Positions 55,972-58,326 of a stretch of DNA of 58,326 bases are shown piece by piece. The stretch's first letter is position 1. Every line of letters starts with the position of its first letter. This DNA comes from a virus, in the IMG/VR virus record IMGVR_UViG_3300031509_000052, positions 1-58,326 of that record, one strand, 5' to 3'. Below the pieces are notes generated by a model. The model was given only the letters and a program-made list of their open reading frames with translations. It did no database searches and was not told the DNA's origin. Made by a program: the position numbers and the translations under genes.

Positions 55972-56062
55972 GCGTATCGCCGCTGATACCCGCACGCATG
56001 CGACAATCGCCGCGTGCGTGCGGGTATCAGCGGCGATACGCGCACCTGGTGCGCGTATCGCC
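55972..56062 (-). promoter_or_regulatory. Leader with mutually exclusive hairpins
   Basis: A 27-bp perfect inverted repeat (55972-55998 with 56015-56041) overlaps a 15-bp one (56032-56046 with 56048-56062). The segment 56032-56041 can pair with either 55972-55981 or 56053-56062, which are identical (GCGTATCGCC). On the leftward RNA the short hairpin forms first and the long one can replace it, as in attenuators. Confidence 0.6.
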
Positions 56063-56083
56063 TGTTTGTTGTGGGTCTACCTG

Positions 56084-56290
56084 CTAGAGCGCCGTAGTCC
56101 TGAAGCGGCACGTATCCTCTGGTTCGTCGATCCACCAGTAGGTGAGCGTGCCGCTCTCATCATCAACGGCGTCGAAGTAGTAACATACTGCGTCGGTGTA
56201 CGGGATTTCTCCCAAACACCTCTCGATTGTGTGCCGTCCGAGCCACTTGGTGCGAATTTCGTGGACGTGAATCCACTTGTGGTTGTTCAC
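56084..56290 (-). CDS. Unknown small protein
   Basis: A 68-residue protein from GTG 56290 with GGAGGTTCAA upstream. It contains HKWIHVHEIRTKWLGRHTIE, then an acidic strand-rich part (FDAVDDESGTLTYWWIDEPE). Two cysteines. No family recognised. Preceded by two of the 16-bp palindromes. Confidence 0.55.
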   Translation of the reverse strand: MNNHKWIHVHEIRTKWLGRHTIERCLGEIPYTDAVCYYFDAVDDESGTLTYWWIDEPEDTCRFRTTAL

Positions 56291-56314
56291 TTGAACCTCC
56301 ACGAAAAATTTCCG

Positions 56315-56354
56315 CGCATTTACAAACGCGCGCAGTGCCGCGTTTACAAACGCG
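56315..56354. repeat. Two further 16-bp palindromes
   Basis: CGCATTTACAAACGCG (56315-56330, one mismatch) and CGCGTTTACAAACGCG (56339-56354), 8 bp apart, just upstream of the ribosome binding site of the 56290 gene. The ctcgcacacacatacgcg repeat follows at 56377-56394. Confidence 0.65.
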
Positions 56355-56396
56355 CGTATGCGTATGCGAACTTTCGCTCGCACACACATACGCGCG

Positions 56397-56537
56397 CCGA
56401 TCGCCGATGGCGATCGGACGCGGCCGCGCGCCCAGGGCGCTGAGACCTGGTCTCAGTAGAACATTTGTTCTGAATGCGATTCGGTCTCGAATTGGACTCA
56501 GTCTAAATCTGGAATGAATCCAGATTTAGACTGAGTC
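56397..56537. repeat. Cluster of consecutive perfect palindromes
   Basis: In order: CCGATCGCC/GGCGATCGG (56397-56417), GCGCCC/GGGCGC (56428-56440), CTGAGACC/GGTCTCAG (56440-56456), AGAACA/TGTTCT (56458-56471), and a 19-bp A+T-richer pair (56495-56513 with 56519-56537, loop ATGAA). No gene is seen in 56291-56573. Short loops and perfect arms suggest cruciform or RNA hairpin function. Confidence 0.7.
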
Positions 56538-56573
56538 TAGGTCTAGGCTTCGCGTCCTGGTGGCGCGCGGGTG

Positions 56574-57014
<441 letters not shown>

Positions 57015-57099
57015 AGGCGAACCTCCAAGTTGGGATCGTCGGGAGTGTCGCATGCGGCCGCCCGCGGCCGCCACGGCATGGCGTCATATGGTAAATGAC

Positions 57100-57470
57100 T
57101 CCGGCCCCTCCTGGCGCTTCGGCGGCCGCGCCTGCGCCTTCGGCGGCCGCGCCTTCGGCCGCCTATGGCCATTCCCTGCGCCTACGGGCCGCTTGCGGCC
57201 GCTACGGGCCGCCTACGGGCCCGTACGCCTGCGCTACGCCATACGGGCCGCATACGCCCGCCTGCGGGCGCTTGCGGCCGCTATGGGCCGCTACGGGCCG
57301 CTACGGCCGCCTATGCGCCATACGGCCGCGCTTGCGGGCGCTTGCGGCCGCTTGCGCCCGCCTAGGGCTTCCTAGGGCTTCCTAGGGCTTCCTACGGCCG
57401 CTTGCGCGTCCTACGGCCGCTGGCGTACTGTGGGCACTGCGGCGGCCGCTACGGCCGTTAGCTCTACTGC
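57100..57470. repeat. GGCCGC-rich degenerate repeat region
   Basis: Dense repeats of words such as ctacgggccgc, gcttgcggccg and ctatgggccg, then three tandem copies of ctagggcttc (about 57361-57390). Open frames through it are low-complexity and lack ribosome binding sites, so no gene is called in 57015-57482. It may hold an origin, packaging or regulatory function. Confidence 0.6.
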
Positions 57471-57482
57471 TGGAGGGTCACG

Positions 57483-58100
57483 ATGACCATCGACTACGAG
57501 CGCGCCCGTGCCGAAGCGGAAGCGCGCATCAATGCATGGTTGAAAATTCTAGCCATGCAAGAACGGGCGCTTTCGAACGCCCGCATCGCTGCGGCCGTTC
57601 GGGCGCGGGCGCGGGCGGCCGCGCCTGCCGTCGCGTTCGCGAAAGCGGCCGCGAAGGAAGTTACGGCCGCCTACGATGCGCTGGCGCTGGCGCGCTTCGA
57701 AGCGCTGCGCCTGACGCAGTCGGCCGCGGGCGCCCGCCGGGCCGCGTGGCGCAAGCTTCGCGTGGCGCTGCGCTTGCGCTGCGCTTGCCATGCGGCCGCG
57801 GCCGTCGCGGCCGTCGATGCGGCCGTCGCAGCGGGCGCGGCCGCGCGCGAAGCGCGGGCCCGGGCGCAATCGGCAGCGGCCGCCTACGCCCGCGCTTGTG
57901 CCGAAAGCGAACGTTACCGGTACGAAGCTTCGGTGATCCTGTACGGGGGATGGTCAGTCGCGCCCGATGACCCGGGCGCGCCCGCGGCCGATGCGGCCGT
58001 CAGCACTGACGCCTTGATCGCGGCCGTGTACTCCGCGGCCGCGCCCGCCATCCGCGCCATGCGGCCGCGCCCGCGGGCGCAGTCGGGCGCGCAGGCGTAG
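57483..58100 (+). CDS. Alanine/arginine-rich helical protein
   Basis: A 205-residue protein with GGAGGGTCACG before the ATG. It is almost entirely helix (YERARAEAEARINAWLKILA, AAAKEVTAAYDALALARFEA), about 40% alanine and very basic, with Ala-Ala mostly coded as GCGGCC. It may bind DNA or act as a rod. No family recognised. It is the only rightward gene at this end and faces the repeat region. Confidence 0.55.
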   Translation: MTIDYERARAEAEARINAWLKILAMQERALSNARIAAAVRARARAAAPAVAFAKAAAKEVTAAYDALALARFEALRLTQSAAGARRAAWRKLRVALRLRCACHAAAAVAAVDAAVAAGAAAREARARAQSAAAAYARACAESERYRYEASVILYGGWSVAPDDPGAPAADAAVSTDALIAAVYSAAAPAIRAMRPRPRAQSGAQA

Positions 58101-58139
58101 GCGGCCGCGCCCGCCCGCATAGCACCAGGACACATTACG

Positions 58140-58169
58140 CCACCGGATGGGACCCATCCCGTCCGGTGG
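58140..58169 (+). terminator. 13-bp hairpin after the last gene
   Basis: CCACCGGATGGGA (58140-58152), loop CCCA, TCCCGTCCGGTGG (58157-58169); one G-T wobble. It lies 40 nt after the stop at 58100. No T-tract, so partial rather than sure termination. Confidence 0.55.
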
Positions 58170-58262
58170 TCCGCCTGTTATGGTTGCCACCCCCACAACC
58201 CGCGATATACTCCCAAAACCCCACCAACAAACCAACGCTACGACGCCAGGCCAAAGCCCTAA

Positions 58263-58301
58263 GGCTATAGGCTATGGGCTATGGGCTATAGCCCCAAGCC
58301 C
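58263..58301. repeat. Terminal GGCTATGGGCTAT repeats
   Basis: Three GGCTAT(A/G)GGC units then AGCCCCAAGCCC. The first part is the reverse complement of the GCCCATAGCC repeats at 154-210, and AGCCCCAAGCCC (58290-58301) recurs directly at 155-166. Nothing else is recognised in 58170-58326. Confidence 0.6.
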
Positions 58302-58326
58302 CGCCCCCAAGTCCCACTCCACCACT

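Noticed and set aside
55900-56354. The repeated 16-bp palindromes as a CRISPR array
   Set aside because: Only four copies, irregular spacing, and the spacers are themselves repeats. Fits operators or hairpins better.
57095-57385. Open frames in the GGCCGC repeat region
   Set aside because: Translations are Ala/Arg/Gly/Tyr repeats in every frame without ribosome binding sites.

Overview
The window looks like a complete or nearly complete genome of a high-G+C tailed phage with a long non-contractile tail (siphovirus type). The evidence is a terminase, portal, fused protease/capsid, tail tube, frameshifted tail chaperone and a 1433-residue tape measure, with no sheath or baseplate wedge genes. 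No integrase, tRNA or CRISPR array was recognised. The host cannot be named. Promoters resemble bacterial housekeeping promoters (TTGACA-17-TANNNT), and several -10 boxes sit only 5-10 nt before an ATG without a Shine-Dalgarno, which suggests leaderless mRNAs. Both ends carry related GCCCATAGCC-type repeats, so the ends may adjoin in the real molecule.

Layout. 0.25-21.9 kb (+): DUF559 nuclease, a terminase large subunit split into separate ATPase and nuclease genes, portal, small membrane proteins, a protease-scaffold-capsid fusion, head-tail connectors, tail tube, chaperone G/GT (slippery CCCTTTA), tape measure, and distal tail/receptor proteins. 21.9-32.4 kb (-): replication and nucleotide operon (dCMP deaminase, HD nucleotidase, dNMP kinase, Cas4-like nuclease, a uracil-DNA glycosylase/family A polymerase fusion, DNA methyltransferase, ERCC4-type protein, Sak4-like ATPase, DinG-like helicase, RHH-like protein). 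32.4-40.8 kb: short divergent units with amidase endolysin, ThyX, HTH regulator, metallophosphoesterase and C5 methyltransferase. 40.8-47.9 kb (+): regulator, decoration-like protein, a 1381-residue fibre with about 30 alanine-rich repeats, and a metzincin protease. 47.9-57.0 kb (-): accessory operon of small unknown genes plus a RuvB-like helicase. 57.5-58.1 kb (+): an Ala/Arg-rich helical protein.

The most striking signal is in the accessory operon. Five intergenic spacers between 52.6 and 55.2 kb each encode, on the minus strand, a hammerhead self-cleaving ribozyme of type II topology. Each starts at or within about 30 nt of the upstream stop codon and ends just before a strong AAGGAGGTGA-type ribosome binding site. 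Stems I and III differ in sequence but pair in every copy, while the core (GAAA, GUC cleavage site, CUGANGA) is kept in four copies and has a one-base insertion in the fifth. They would cut the polycistronic RNA between genes. The same region is rich in hairpins whose loops carry UGUAAA, in 16-bp palindromes, in a leader with mutually exclusive hairpins, and in a cluster of perfect palindromes. Together these suggest an operon punctuated by RNA structure rather than by promoters and terminators.

All calls come from reading translated sequence and base pairing by eye; no database search was run.
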